The translations under genes and the position numbers were made by a program. Shown here piece after piece: positions 1-9,001 of a stretch of DNA of 35,108 bases (positions are counted from its first letter, which is position 1; each line of letters starts with the position of its first letter). The stretch comes from Candidatus Poribacteria bacterium (GTDB lineage: Bacteria; Poribacteria; WGA-4E; WGA-3G). The DNA is taken from NCBI GenBank assembly GCA_003635185.1, contig PYJA01000122.1, positions 1 to 35,108 of the forward strand, given 5' to 3'. The notes beneath the pieces are model-generated. The model did not search any database, was not told the origin of the DNA, and saw only the letters and a program-made list of their open reading frames with translations.

Positions 1-836
1 CATCTGGGGCAAGCGATTACAAATTGGGTTGGTAAGCGTGCGAAGTTTCCAAAGTTCAAAGGGCGTGGCTACAAACAGAGTTGGACAACAGACGAGCAAT
101 CTGTCAAAATAGAAGGCAAGCGTATCAGATTACCCAAGATTGGTGGATAAAAATGCGCGAAGCGTTGCGTTTTGTTGGCAAGATTATCCAAGTGACGATC
201 TCAAGAACAGCCCATCGTTGGTTTGTCTCTATTACCGTGGAAACAGAGGACACCGGACTTGTTGACACCTCAACACACCCTGTTATCGGTATAGATGTTG
301 GCATTAGCACATTGGCAACCTTGAGTGACGGCACAAAATATGATAATCCGAGACCCCTTAAACGCTATGAACGCAAGCTCAGACGGGAACAACGCAAATT
401 GAGTCGCAAAGTGTTGCTGTCAAATAACTGGTTTAAGCAAAAACGAAGCGTGGAACGTGTGCATTATCGCATCGCTTGTATCCGAAACGATGCACACCAT
501 AAAGCCACTACTGATATTGTGAGCAAGGCCTCTGCTATCGGCATAGAAACGCTAAAGATTACCAATATACTCAAGAATAGAAAACTTGCGAAAGCACTAT
601 CAGATAGTGCGTTAGGCGGTTTTTTATTAAAACTCAAGACGAAAGCAGAAGCGTTAGGAATACCCGTTGTAGAGGCACCACACTTCTTTGCATCATCAAA
701 GACCTGTAGTTGTTGTGGGCATAAGAAGAAAGACTTAGCACTTTCAGAGAGAACGTATCATTGTAGCGAATGTGGGACCTCAATAGATAGAGATATCAAC
801 GCTGCAATAAACTTGAGAACCCTCGCTGTCGGATAG
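1..836 (+). pseudogene. tnpB: IS200/IS605-family TnpB (RNA-guided nuclease), 5' truncated by the window and frameshifted
   Basis: TnpB is the RuvC-fold, RNA-guided nuclease of IS200/IS605 elements. Frame 1 from the window edge reads a typical TnpB N-terminal half (FPKFKGRG..., ending RLPKIGG) and stops at TAA 148-150. The same protein resumes in frame 3 (WIKMREALRFVGKIIQVTIS). Reading att-ggt-gga-taa as att-ggg-tgg-ata restores one frame, so a single G appears to be missing near 142-146. The rest is intact: RuvC-I Asp in GIDVGIST (about 291-314), RuvC-II Glu in IGIETLKI, a CxxC...CxxC zinc finger (CSCCG...CSECG, about 705-776), and RuvC-III Asp in DRDINAAINL just before the stop. The gene is therefore a young pseudogene, or there is a one-base sequencing error. 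tnpA and the left end lie outside the window. Confidence 0.88.
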
Positions 837-975
837 ACAGAGAGGCTAAACGCCTGTGGAGTCTGTGTGAGACACCAAGCAAGTTCAGGAAGGGTGCGAT
901 GGACGGTGAAGCAGGAATCACAGAGGAGGGTTGTGTGCAAAAGAAGCACACGGCTTTAGCCGTCGTGAGTATCAC
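837..975 (+). mobile_element. Right end of the IS200/IS605 element and putative omega-RNA scaffold region
   Basis: The 3' flank of tnpB carries the structured right end expected for IS200/IS605 elements, including a perfect hairpin ACGGCTTTAGCCGT at 950-963 followed by CGTGAGTATCAC. In studied TnpB systems the 3' end of tnpB plus the right end forms the guide-RNA scaffold, and the DNA just past the right end acts as guide. Here that would be the first codons of the downstream glycosyltransferase. The exact right boundary (about 970-976) is an estimate because the left end is not in the window. Confidence 0.65.
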
Positions 976-2260
976 AGTTGCTTATATTACAGCAGGCGCT
1001 GCAGGAATGTATTGTGGCACCTGTATCCATGACAATACCGTCGCGACAGTACTAAAAAAACAGGGGCATAACGTTGAATTGATTCCAACATACACACCTA
1101 CCCGAACAGATGAAGAAAATGTGAGTTTGAATCGCGTCTTTTTTGGTGGCATTAACGTATACCTTCAACAAAAACTATCTTTGTTTCGGCATACGCCTTG
1201 GGTATTTGATAGACTTTTGGATAATCCATCATTATTAAACGGATTAGCACGTTTTAGTGGTTCAACTGACGCTCGAGATTTGGGTATGTTGACGGTGTCT
1301 ATGCTCAGTGCTGAGCATGGGTATCAAAAGAAAGAGTTAGAGAAATTGGTCAAATGGCTACAGGTCGACAATCAACCGGATATCGTCTATTTGACGAACT
1401 CCATGCTTGTCGGGTTTGCAAAAGAAATTAAAAATGCTTTAGATGTTCCAGTTGTGTGTGGACTTCAAGGTGAAGATATATTTCTTCGTGACTTGATTGA
1501 TCCTTACAAAACTGAGGCTTTAAGCTTGCTGGCACACCGTGCTGCAGATGCTGATGGATTTGTGGCACCCTGTAACTACTATGCCCAATTTATGGCAGAG
1601 GAGTATCTAAAAATCCCTGTTGATAAAATTGATGTTGTGCCACTCGGTTTGAACTTAGATGGACACGGTAATTTAGTTGAGAAACCAAGTCCTCCTCCCT
1701 TCAAAATCGGCTACTTAGCGCGCATTTGTCCTGAAAAAGGGTTGCATCTCTTGGTGAGTGCGTTCAATACACTGACAAAGGAGCTGGGCGCGAATAACAT
1801 AGAACTGCATGTTGCGGGGTACCTCGGCAAAAAGGATGAACCGTATTTTGAGGAGTTAGTTAATCAAATTCACGCCTGGGGATTGCAAGACAGTTTTGTA
1901 CATCACGGGGAAGTAACACGTTCACAAAAGATAGATTTTCTGAACCGTCTGCATGTTTTTTCTGTTCCCACAGTTTACCGTGAATCAAAAGGTCTATCTA
2001 TATTGGAAGCCCTCGCGAATGGAGTGCCAGTTGTTCAACCGCAACACGGCTCATTTCCAGAGATGGTAAAAGCAACCGAAGGCGGTATTTTGGTGGAACC
2101 TGAATCTTCTGAAGCACTTGCCGAAGGTATATTTCAGCTATTCCGAGATCCCTTAAAACGGAAGCAATTAGGAACAGCAGGGAAGGCTAACGTACATCAA
2201 AAATTCAGTGATGTCATCACCGCACAGCAGTTGATGAAAGTGTTTGAAAAGTATCTTTAG
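935..2260 (+). CDS. GT4-family glycosyltransferase whose 5' end was rebuilt by an IS insertion
   Basis: GT-B fold glycosyltransferase, likely cytosolic or membrane-peripheral, moving a sugar from an activated nucleotide donor; the acceptor is unknown. Visible features are the N-terminal Rossmann start AYITAGAAGMYCG, a long N-terminal domain (RVFFGGINVYLQQK), the domain-2 start FKIGYLARICPEKGLHLL, and the GT4 EX7E motif in ESKGLSILEALANGVPVV. The open frame extends back to an ATG at 899, inside the IS right end. GTG 935 is chosen because AGGAGGG (924-930) precedes it by 4 nt; GTG 965 is another option. Homologous proteins usually begin only a residue or two before AYITAG, so the first residues here come from IS sequence and the native start codon seems lost. 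The ORF runs in frame through the IS end, so the gene may still be expressed. Confidence 0.85.
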   Translation: MQKKHTALAVVSITVAYITAGAAGMYCGTCIHDNTVATVLKKQGHNVELIPTYTPTRTDEENVSLNRVFFGGINVYLQQKLSLFRHTPWVFDRLLDNPSLLNGLARFSGSTDARDLGMLTVSMLSAEHGYQKKELEKLVKWLQVDNQPDIVYLTNSMLVGFAKEIKNALDVPVVCGLQGEDIFLRDLIDPYKTEALSLLAHRAADADGFVAPCNYYAQFMAEEYLKIPVDKIDVVPLGLNLDGHGNLVEKPSPPPFKIGYLARICPEKGLHLLVSAFNTLTKELGANNIELHVAGYLGKKDEPYFEELVNQIHAWGLQDSFVHHGEVTRSQKIDFLNRLHVFSVPTVYRESKGLSILEALANGVPVVQPQHGSFPEMVKATEGGILVEPESSEALAEGIFQLFRDPLKRKQLGTAGKANVHQKFSDVITAQQLMKVFEKYL

Positions 2261-2358
2261 TGTTCCAATTCGTTTTTCACACCTATAAACTGTAGATTCT
2301 GTATTATTTTTTGAACGACATCAAACTTGTATGTCGGCAAAAACAAAGGAGATAAATT

Positions 2359-2835
2359 ATGGTTAGAACATGGCTTATTTTTGTTGTCATGACTGTGGCA
2401 TCATGGGGACTCTACGGCGTTTTTCTTCATAAAGGTCAATTGTCTATGGAAGATGCTGTGCATGGACGTTATAAAGCGTTCCTTTTTGTAGGTCTTGCGT
2501 ATCTATTGGTAGCTGTTATCGGTTCGGCACTCATGCTTATTGTAAACGGTGCTGAATGGTCTTTTACTGGGAAAGGTGTATCATGGTCTTTCCTTGCAGG
2601 TGTTGTTGGGGCAATCGGCGCGTTTGGCGTTTTACTTGCATTCGGTGCGGAAGGCAGACCTGCTGTGGTAATGTCAATTGTTTTTGCGGGTGCACCAATA
2701 GTGAATGCTATTGTCGCAACACTGTCGCATCCGCCTGCAGGGGGTTGGGGGGCTATCCGTTGGCAATTTGTGCTTGGCATTTTACTCGCAGCGGCTGGTG
2801 GGTGTCTCGTAACATTTTTCAGACCCGGTTCTTAG
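2359..2835 (+). CDS. Small EamA/DMT-like integral membrane protein
   Basis: A 158-residue, very hydrophobic protein with about five predicted membrane helices: residues about 4-22, 42-62, 72-95, 99-118 and 135-154. A GGWGA...LGILLAAAGGCLVTFF end resembles the last helices of EamA/DMT transporters. It is about half the length of a standard ten-helix DMT protein, so it would have to dimerise, as known half-size members do. AAAGGAG lies 8-9 nt before the ATG. The 98-bp gap after the glycosyltransferase and the lack of overlap give no firm operon link. The substrate cannot be read from sequence. Confidence 0.6.
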   Translation: MVRTWLIFVVMTVASWGLYGVFLHKGQLSMEDAVHGRYKAFLFVGLAYLLVAVIGSALMLIVNGAEWSFTGKGVSWSFLAGVVGAIGAFGVLLAFGAEGRPAVVMSIVFAGAPIVNAIVATLSHPPAGGWGAIRWQFVLGILLAAAGGCLVTFFRPGS

Positions 2836-3049
2836 CACAAGTAAAAAAGATTACCGCTGAAACCATGATTTTATTCTAACACCGTTCATCTGTCGGGAAA
2901 AATAGCGTCGAATTGATGTTTGTAGGATTTACAGGTACATCTGGAACTCTATTATCTTTTGATCATTTTCAGTACCGCATCTGAAAGCAAAGTACTATCC
3001 TTTTCGGGCAATAATGTCTCTAATATATAGGAAAAGGAGAAATTGTTTC

Positions 3050-3634
3050 ATGAGCGCAGAAGAATTAAAAGATGCTGAAGATGCTGAACTAATAATTGCG
3101 GTGCTTGCAGACAATCTCAAAGCATTTGATGAATTGGTGCTTCGGTATCAGCGAGCGATGCTGTCCGTAGCACAACAAATCGTTCGGAATCCAACGGATG
3201 CAGAAGATATTGTCCAAGACGCTTTTCTACTCGCTTTTGAAGCACTACCTCAACTTGAGAATCTGAATCGGTTCGGTTCCTGGCTTTATTCAATTACACG
3301 TAACCGGGCACTGCGATTCATGAAACGGGCGAGTAAGTTTCAATTGCATGAGGATATAGAGGCAGAATTGCAAGTTGAGGCAGATCCTGCTACTTCTGAT
3401 CCAGCAAAAATTTTGGTGCAGCAATCCACTCATGAAGCCATTAGAGATGCAATTAATTCATTACCCCCTGAATTTCAGGAGGTTATCAAACTCTATTACT
3501 GGGTAGATATGCCGCAGAAACGTATTGCCGAATTTTTATCGCTTCCCTTAACGACTGTAAAATGGCGGCTGCACAAAGCAAAAGAGTTACTAAAATCACT
3601 TTTAGAAAAACGAGGGTATGGAGAGATATTATAA
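3050..3634 (+). CDS. ECF-type RNA polymerase sigma factor
   Basis: A group 4 (ECF) sigma-70 factor of 194 residues. Region 2 is seen in DELVLRYQRAMLSVAQQIV and DAEDIVQDAFLLAFEAL, with GSWLYSITRNRALRFMKR for DNA melting. Region 4 is seen in INSLPPEFQEVIKLYYW and the helix-turn-helix MPQKRIAEFLSLPLTTVKWR. The frame opens at ATG 3014, but ATG 3050 is preferred: AAGGAG (3034-3039) sits about 10 nt upstream, and the extra twelve residues are absent from usual ECF N-termini. No anti-sigma factor with a zinc-binding motif is adjacent. The next gene, 132 bp on, encodes a beta-repeat protein and may be its partner or target (inference). Confidence 0.9.
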   Translation: MSAEELKDAEDAELIIAVLADNLKAFDELVLRYQRAMLSVAQQIVRNPTDAEDIVQDAFLLAFEALPQLENLNRFGSWLYSITRNRALRFMKRASKFQLHEDIEAELQVEADPATSDPAKILVQQSTHEAIRDAINSLPPEFQEVIKLYYWVDMPQKRIAEFLSLPLTTVKWRLHKAKELLKSLLEKRGYGEIL

Positions 3635-3766
3635 CAAGCGAGAGGAGACGAAGTCCCACTGATAAGAGGGAAGGGTCCCCATAGCGATAGCGTGTGGGGA
3701 GGTGGGGTTTCTTCCGAGCGCTAACTGGGTTCAAAAGAAAAACATTCACATTAGGAGGTATCTCAC

Positions 3767-5173
3767 ATGGAACAGGAACGACAACAGGAAATTCGCGGGC
3801 TATTTCAGATGCTGGAACAGACAGCGAAAATCGCTGAAGATGCCGTATTGACAGAAAACTATAAGGATAGTGAAAGCCGATGCATTTCCCAATTTAATAA
3901 AGTTTTACAACGACTGGATGAGATGAACGTCGTCCCCAAGGATCTCTTTGATCCATTACAAGAATATGCAGATTTTAGCGAAATAAGTATTGCCTGCAAT
4001 CATCTTGCAGCCTACCTAAGTGAGGGATCAGGAACATCATCCGATCTAAAAGGCATGATGACGAACATTCTTGGTAAAAAATTTATTGACGACGTAAGTG
4101 AAGATTTAAAGGAAGGAAAAATAGGTGTCCTGATTCGCAAATCTATGCCGCAATTCCTCACAGAAGCTACATTGGACGATATAAAAGAATCATTCAATGT
4201 AGGTGAAGCGGGGCAGTTAACAGTGGCAACAGAACTTGGGAACATTGATATACAAACATCACAAAGCGACACTATCGGCGTTACCGTCCGCCGTTCTGCG
4301 CAACTAAAAGTTGATAAACATGCCGTTGATATCCTTAAGGATTTTGATATAAGTTTTGACCACCAAGATAAAAACCTTCATATTGATGCGAAATTCAAAG
4401 GTAGCAAAAGATATTGGGAAAAAATTGCCAGCCGTTTTGAGGTCCATTTTGAAATAAGAGTACCGCAGCGTTACGATGTTAATATGCAAACCGAAAACGG
4501 TGATATTTCTGTTGCCAATGTAGAAGGTAAAGTTAGCGCCAAAACGATTAGTGGTGAACTACAGTTTGAAAATATCACTGGGCCAGTTATTGGGTATACA
4601 TCCAAAGGTAGTGTCAAGCTGATAGGATGTAAAAGTGATGTTTATCTCCGAACTACACAAGGTAACATAGAGGTTAATGAACACATCGGGACACTTGACA
4701 CAATGACATCTAACGGAAATCTTTTGCAGACCAATGTTCTTGGGCATATCTCAGGACAAACCGCTAACGGAAATATAAGACTTAGCCGTTGCAAAGGTGG
4801 AGCGGAAGTCGAAACTACTGATGGAAATATAGAACTTGAAACCGAAGGGACTGTCACTGCCAAAACCGCGAAGGGGGCTATTGATGCCAAAATTTCTGGG
4901 CAGTTTCAGGAAGATTCTGTTTTAGACGCGACCGGTGGTAGCATCTCTGTTTCGCTCATCCCAGAGATTGACGTAAAGATTGATGCGAAAAGCAGTGATG
5001 GCAAGATCACAACCGAATTTCCAGTGACTATGGTTGTCCAAGGCTCGCTTAAAATAGGACAGTTGCACGGGGACATCAACGATAGCGGTCCCCTTTTGAC
5101 ACTTCGTTGTGTTGGGGGCGATATTAAGATGATAAAACAGAATAGAATGTCCGTAAGCACCCCAATGCCATAG
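3767..5173 (+). CDS. DUF4097-like beta-repeat (putative adhesin) protein
   Basis: A 468-residue protein with two parts. Residues 1 to about 140 are charged and helical, with no signal peptide. Residues about 150-460 are a run of short beta repeats of the form GNIDIQTSQSDTIGVTV, NGDISVANVEGKVSAKTISG, NGNLLQTNVLGHISGQTANG and NGNIELETEGTVTAKTAKG. Regular G-[ND]-I and T-x-[NS]-G turns are typical of the DUF4097 solenoid. AGGAGGT sits 8 nt before the ATG. In many bacteria DUF4097 genes follow ECF sigma genes, as here, and are thought to act in envelope stress. Its role and location are unknown, and the absent signal peptide argues against secretion by Sec. Confidence 0.7.
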   Translation: MEQERQQEIRGLFQMLEQTAKIAEDAVLTENYKDSESRCISQFNKVLQRLDEMNVVPKDLFDPLQEYADFSEISIACNHLAAYLSEGSGTSSDLKGMMTNILGKKFIDDVSEDLKEGKIGVLIRKSMPQFLTEATLDDIKESFNVGEAGQLTVATELGNIDIQTSQSDTIGVTVRRSAQLKVDKHAVDILKDFDISFDHQDKNLHIDAKFKGSKRYWEKIASRFEVHFEIRVPQRYDVNMQTENGDISVANVEGKVSAKTISGELQFENITGPVIGYTSKGSVKLIGCKSDVYLRTTQGNIEVNEHIGTLDTMTSNGNLLQTNVLGHISGQTANGNIRLSRCKGGAEVETTDGNIELETEGTVTAKTAKGAIDAKISGQFQEDSVLDATGGSISVSLIPEIDVKIDAKSSDGKITTEFPVTMVVQGSLKIGQLHGDINDSGPLLTLRCVGGDIKMIKQNRMSVSTPMP

Positions 5174-5261
5174 ACGTATTCGTTCAAGTCTATGTTGACG
5201 TTTTATCCGGTATCTGATAAATTGGAGGGCGTGAACTTGTCTAAGTTTGTTGAAACGAGAG

Positions 5262-5981
5262 ATGCAGCAGATGAATACTGAAGCGAGTATATGCCTAATT
5301 GTTTTCGCGAAAAACCCTGTCCCGAATCAAGTAAAAACGCGACTGCTTCCAAAATTATCTCCAGAACAAGCAGCATCGTTATATGGTGCTTTTCTCACAG
5401 ATTGGTGTGAAACGCTTGCTGAGCTCCCGAATATAGATTTGGTAATCGCGTATACACCGCCAGGAAGTCAAAGCGATTTACAAGCGTTAATTGAGACTGA
5501 TGTTACTTACATTCCACAAACAGGCGTAGATTTAGGTGAACGTCTTACTTCTGCCACGCAATGGGCATCCGAAAACGGATACGAAAAGATATTAATCGTC
5601 GGTTCCGACAGTCCGACACTCCCACTTTCATATATTCTTGAAGCGGTTGCCGGTCTCGACTCGCGCGATATTGTTATCGGTCCAAGTGTAGATGGCGGTT
5701 ATTACCTTATCGGTTTTTCAATAGAAAGTCTCCATAAAATAGTTCCATCCATTTTTGAGAAAATTGCGTGGAGTACACCGCAGGTTTTTCAGCAGACAAT
5801 CGAACGTATTGGTTCTGTAAAAGCTACGCTCAAGCTTCTACCACCTTGGTACGACGTGGATATACCTGAAGATTTAGCATTTTTGCACGTACATCTTTCT
5901 GCAATGCGACTTGCAGGAATTAAGGTGCAAGCAATTAGAACAGAAAGTTTGTTATTAGAATTGTTGGAGGAGAATCCGTAA
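5262..5981 (+). CDS. DUF2064 / TIGR04282-type glycosyltransferase-like protein
   Basis: A GT-A-like fold protein (about 239 residues) of the family annotated as TIGR04282 arsenosugar-biosynthesis-associated glycosyltransferase, related to MobA/CofC-type nucleotidyl-binding folds. Motifs are CLIVFAKNPVPNQVKTRLLP (the nucleotide-binding P-V-x-G/N-x-V-K-T-R-L-x-P start), LIVGSDSPTLP (metal/nucleotide site) and IGPSVDGGYYLIGF. The start is uncertain: the frame opens at TTG 5247, with ATG at 5262 and 5271, and none has a strong ribosome site. It overlaps the next gene by one base (TAATG), indicating translational coupling. No other arsenosugar genes are visible, so the substrate is open. Confidence 0.75.
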   Translation: MQQMNTEASICLIVFAKNPVPNQVKTRLLPKLSPEQAASLYGAFLTDWCETLAELPNIDLVIAYTPPGSQSDLQALIETDVTYIPQTGVDLGERLTSATQWASENGYEKILIVGSDSPTLPLSYILEAVAGLDSRDIVIGPSVDGGYYLIGFSIESLHKIVPSIFEKIAWSTPQVFQQTIERIGSVKATLKLLPPWYDVDIPEDLAFLHVHLSAMRLAGIKVQAIRTESLLLELLEENP

Positions 5982-6712
5982 TGGGACAATTAGATGGAAA
6001 GGTTGCAATTGTAACGGGTGGCAATAGGGGGATTGGAAAAGGCATAGCGAAAGGTTTTGCAGCTGAAGGCGCGAGTCTGACGATTGCTGCAAGGGATACT
6101 GACCTGCTTTCGCAAACTGCTAATGAACTGCGCGCAATGAATGTTAAAGTCCTTGCTGTTCCTACTGATGTTACTGATGAAGAACAAATTAAGGTGCTCT
6201 TTGAAAAAGCGATGGCTGAATATGAACGCTTAGACATTCTTGTTAATAACGCTGGTGCGTTTGACGGTGGTCCAATAGACGAACTCTCAACAGAGGCATG
6301 GGACAAGGTGATAGGTGTTAACCTACGCGCGCCGTTTCTCTGTTCGCGTGAAGCGATGCGGATTATGAAGGCGCAGGGTGAAGGCGGGCGCATTATTAAC
6401 GTAGGTAGCATTTCTGCACACCGTGTGCGTCCGCGGAGCGCGCCTTATAGTGCAAGCAAGTTCGGGATATGGGGATTGACACAAGTAATCGCATTGGAAG
6501 GGAGACCGCACGGTATTACGGCGAGCTGCTTGCAACCCGGCAACACTTATGTTGAACGGATTCAGAACCACCCATTTCCGCCATCTGAACCGATGATGGA
6601 GGTTGACGAACTTGCCAAAGTTGCTGTCCTTATGGCAACGCTGCCACCTAATATCAATATGTTAGAGGCAACGGTGCTACCTGTGGGACAACTCTATGTT
6701 GGACGTGGCTAA
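5981..6712 (+). CDS. Short-chain dehydrogenase/reductase (SDR, classical)
   Basis: An NAD(P)-dependent oxidoreductase of 243 residues. The Rossmann glycine motif is TGGNRGIG at residues 12-19, the NNAG motif is at 89-92, catalytic Ser is in VGSIS (143-145), and the YSASK pair is Tyr156/Lys160. The C-terminal end is slightly short for the family but complete. GGAGGAG lies 5-6 nt before the ATG, inside the preceding gene. The one-base overlap with that gene marks a two-gene unit. The substrate is not evident; FabG-like reductases and sugar dehydrogenases share this core. Confidence 0.9.
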   Translation: MGQLDGKVAIVTGGNRGIGKGIAKGFAAEGASLTIAARDTDLLSQTANELRAMNVKVLAVPTDVTDEEQIKVLFEKAMAEYERLDILVNNAGAFDGGPIDELSTEAWDKVIGVNLRAPFLCSREAMRIMKAQGEGGRIINVGSISAHRVRPRSAPYSASKFGIWGLTQVIALEGRPHGITASCLQPGNTYVERIQNHPFPPSEPMMEVDELAKVAVLMATLPPNINMLEATVLPVGQLYVGRG

Positions 6713-6737
6713 CGTTTAGCAACGAATACGGCTTTGT

Positions 6738-6888
6738 TATAGTGAAATCTAAAATTATTTTTACAGTTCTTTAGAGGTTTGATGCGTTTGTAGTCGCGCA
6801 ATTCATTGCGCCTCTTACATTGAACGGTAGGCGAGGTTTCCTAACCTCGCTGGCGTAGAGTGTAAAAGTAATTCCAAAATCTACTATA
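6738..6888. repeat. MITE-like element, TATAGT/ACTATA family
   Basis: A 151-bp non-coding segment begins TATAGTGAAATC and ends AAATCTACTATA. Inside are two perfect hairpins: GCGCAATTCATTGCGC (6796-6811) and GCGAGGTTTCCTAACCTCGC (6831-6850). It sits 29 bp before the PhyH-type gene. Its right end generates TATAAT at 6885-6890, which could act as a -10 element for that gene (inference), though no good -35 is visible. The same end motifs recur at 20145, 26186 and 34044. Confidence 0.7.
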
Positions 6889-6917
6889 ATGCTCCGTGTA
6901 GACACATTGGAGAAATC

Positions 6918-8141
6918 ATGAAGGCAAATCGAAACCAATTCATGGAAGAGGGGTATCTCGTTCTGCGAGAGGTCATTCCTGCTGATGAACTGGATGCACT
7001 TCGGCAAAGTTACGAACTGATGGTGTCACGACAGCGCGACATCTGGGCAAAAGAACGACAACCAAACGATCCACCCGGAGGTGTGTGGGAGACTTCGGCG
7101 CAACCGCGTTTAAATCTTGGACGTGAACCGCTTGCTGGACTTGTAGATGAAAAAACGGCGAGTGCCATCGAAATTTGGGCACACGAAAACATGCAAGGTG
7201 TCAGTAGTGAACTACTCGGTGTTGAGGACGCTGGTGTTACTGAAATGATGCTCATGTGTAATCCTGTAAGTGATCGGGGCCCTGCTGCTTGGCATCGCGA
7301 CCATCACCCAATTGATACCGCACCCCTACAAGGTTATCTTGATGACATTCTGGAAACGGGGCCGCGCTACGTGCAATGGAATCTGTCGCTCTATGACGAT
7401 AATGTGTTATGGGTTATTCCGGGTAGTCACTTGCGAGTGAACACAGACGAGGAAAACGGACAATTGTTGACAGATCCGCGAGTGCCATTGCCCAATGGAG
7501 TGCAAACACATCTCAATGCGGGTGATGGTGTGGTTTACATTTTACCAATTTTACATTGGGGAAGCAACTACAGTCGGAAGATGCGCCGCACGATACATGG
7601 AGGGTTTTCAAACTTTACACACTACCCAACCCTTGACTACATAGAATATTTGTCGCCACAGGTACAAGAGATGTTTGATCGGTGGGATAAACGTAGTCAG
7701 CAGATGCAAATGTGGACTGAATACGCACTTCAGTCTGTGATTGAAAAGAATGCTACTGCCTATCACACAGCACTGGAAAAGTTACATCCGGGTAGGGATG
7801 AGAAAGGAAAATTGCTATCTACAGTCTTTTTATGTAAAGCGGCATGTTTCGTAGCACTGGCGCATGGGTGTGAACTTGAAGATATTCCTGATGACCTCCG
7901 CAACCGTGGAAAAGGATTTCATTCCATCACGCTTAATTGGGGTCCACCCTTCGCTGAGGAACGTTTCACACGAGAGGAGGCGGTCATCCTCTGGGAACGT
8001 TTTAAACCGTTGGACACACTTCTTAAAACGGATGAAGAACATTTTTTCCCAGGTTTTCAATCAGGACCGATGCGATACTATTTCAATGAGATGCCTCCGA
8101 ATTTCGGCGTTTCAGATTTTATTGCGAGCTGGCAAGAGTAA
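6918..8141 (+). CDS. Phytanoyl-CoA dioxygenase (PhyH)-family Fe(II)/2-oxoglutarate oxygenase
   Basis: A 407-residue non-haem iron oxygenase that would couple 2-oxoglutarate decarboxylation to hydroxylation of an organic substrate. The facial triad is seen as HxD in AWHRDHHP (His126, Asp128) and the distal His213 in PILHWGSNYS, followed by basic residues near 220-224 that would hold 2-oxoglutarate. The N-terminus (FMEEGYLVLREVIPADELDALR) is the usual PhyH opening. The protein is longer than typical members (about 270-300 residues), with an extra helical C-terminal region after residue 245. TTGGAGAA lies 5-6 nt before the ATG. PhyH families are expanded in some sponge-associated lineages; the substrate here is unknown. 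Confidence 0.88.
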   Translation: MKANRNQFMEEGYLVLREVIPADELDALRQSYELMVSRQRDIWAKERQPNDPPGGVWETSAQPRLNLGREPLAGLVDEKTASAIEIWAHENMQGVSSELLGVEDAGVTEMMLMCNPVSDRGPAAWHRDHHPIDTAPLQGYLDDILETGPRYVQWNLSLYDDNVLWVIPGSHLRVNTDEENGQLLTDPRVPLPNGVQTHLNAGDGVVYILPILHWGSNYSRKMRRTIHGGFSNFTHYPTLDYIEYLSPQVQEMFDRWDKRSQQMQMWTEYALQSVIEKNATAYHTALEKLHPGRDEKGKLLSTVFLCKAACFVALAHGCELEDIPDDLRNRGKGFHSITLNWGPPFAEERFTREEAVILWERFKPLDTLLKTDEEHFFPGFQSGPMRYYFNEMPPNFGVSDFIASWQE

Positions 8142-8158
8142 AAGTTACTCCTGCTTTG

Positions 8159-8953
8159 CTACAGCCGCAACCCTAACACCCCGCTGAGATAGAAATATGC
8201 CTCCTCAGTATAGCGTGGCAGGTTTTCTGGGTCTTCAACCTCAAGTTCTAATGTTAGGTCTCCTTGATAGTTGGCTTCTTGGAGCGTCCCGATAATCTGT
8301 TGAAGGTTGAGTTCACCGCGTCCGATGCCGACAGATACAGCACCAATATGGTCTTTGAGATGCACCGCATAGATACGCGAGCCGAACTGACGGATGGCAG
8401 CAAGTGTGTCTACTCCAGATGTATGGAAATGTCCTGTATCAATACAGATGCCCATTCGTTCATCGGGAATAGAATCTAATACTCGTTGAAAATCATCAGG
8501 TTGTTCAAGAACATTTCCGTGGTGTGGTTCAAGTGTCAATTTGATCCTGCTTTCTGCTGGGATTCGTGCTAACACCTCGCGCACACAATTAATAACTCTG
8601 TCCAATGCACCATGTTCAGTTCTGCTTTGTGCACCACTGGTTGTCAGATGTGTTGCGTTGAGTTGTTCGGCGATATCAACACACTTCGCTATTGCTTCAG
8701 CACGCGCTTCAACATCGGTATTGTCGTTGCCACCCCAACCAGGAGGATAAAGTCCAGCACACTTCATGCCGGATTTGTCAATTTCCTTTTTCATACTATC
8801 TACGTCAAATGCGTGGACAGCATCAACGCTCCATATAAGCGGTCCGTGAATTTCCATAGCGCGATAGCCGATTTTTGGCGCGTATTCCAAGGTCGCTGCT
8901 ACTTCGTCTTCAGCATAGCCTCGGTAACAGATAGAAGCACAAATAATGTCCAT
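8159..8953 (-). CDS. Sugar phosphate isomerase/epimerase-like TIM-barrel protein
   Basis: A 264-residue xylose-isomerase-like TIM barrel (AP_endonuc_2 superfamily) that would isomerise or epimerise a sugar or inositol derivative using a divalent metal. Metal ligands are likely the Glu in LTLEPHHGN, Asp and His in CIDTGHFHTSG, His in YAVHLKDH and Glu in LTLELEVEDPE. AAGGAAC precedes the ATG by 4 nt. It is convergent with the PhyH-type gene (17 bp between stops). It is the last of three minus-strand genes, 48 bp after the toxin gene, so may be read from the toxin-antitoxin promoter. Confidence 0.87.
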   Translation of the reverse strand: MDIICASICYRGYAEDEVAATLEYAPKIGYRAMEIHGPLIWSVDAVHAFDVDSMKKEIDKSGMKCAGLYPPGWGGNDNTDVEARAEAIAKCVDIAEQLNATHLTTSGAQSRTEHGALDRVINCVREVLARIPAESRIKLTLEPHHGNVLEQPDDFQRVLDSIPDERMGICIDTGHFHTSGVDTLAAIRQFGSRIYAVHLKDHIGAVSVGIGRGELNLQQIIGTLQEANYQGDLTLELEVEDPENLPRYTEEAYFYLSGVLGLRL

Positions 8954-9001
8954 ATAAGTTCCTTATTTCGAGTTAGCCCAAAGAACCGTACCAATTCCCA
9001 A

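Noticed and set aside
2940-2990. A GGAAC-type ECF promoter before the sigma gene at 3050
   Set aside because: GGAACT is present near 2945, but no -10 box of matching type lies at 16-17 nt.
3655-3722. Terminator between the sigma gene and the DUF4097-like gene
   Set aside because: TCCCCA/TGGGGA arms pair weakly with a large loop, and there is no T-run; left unassigned.
5231-5281. A short leader peptide, GTG after GGAGGG, 16 residues, overlapping the DUF2064 gene start
   Set aside because: The ribosome-site spacing is only 2-3 nt and nothing supports its use; it may be a chance frame.
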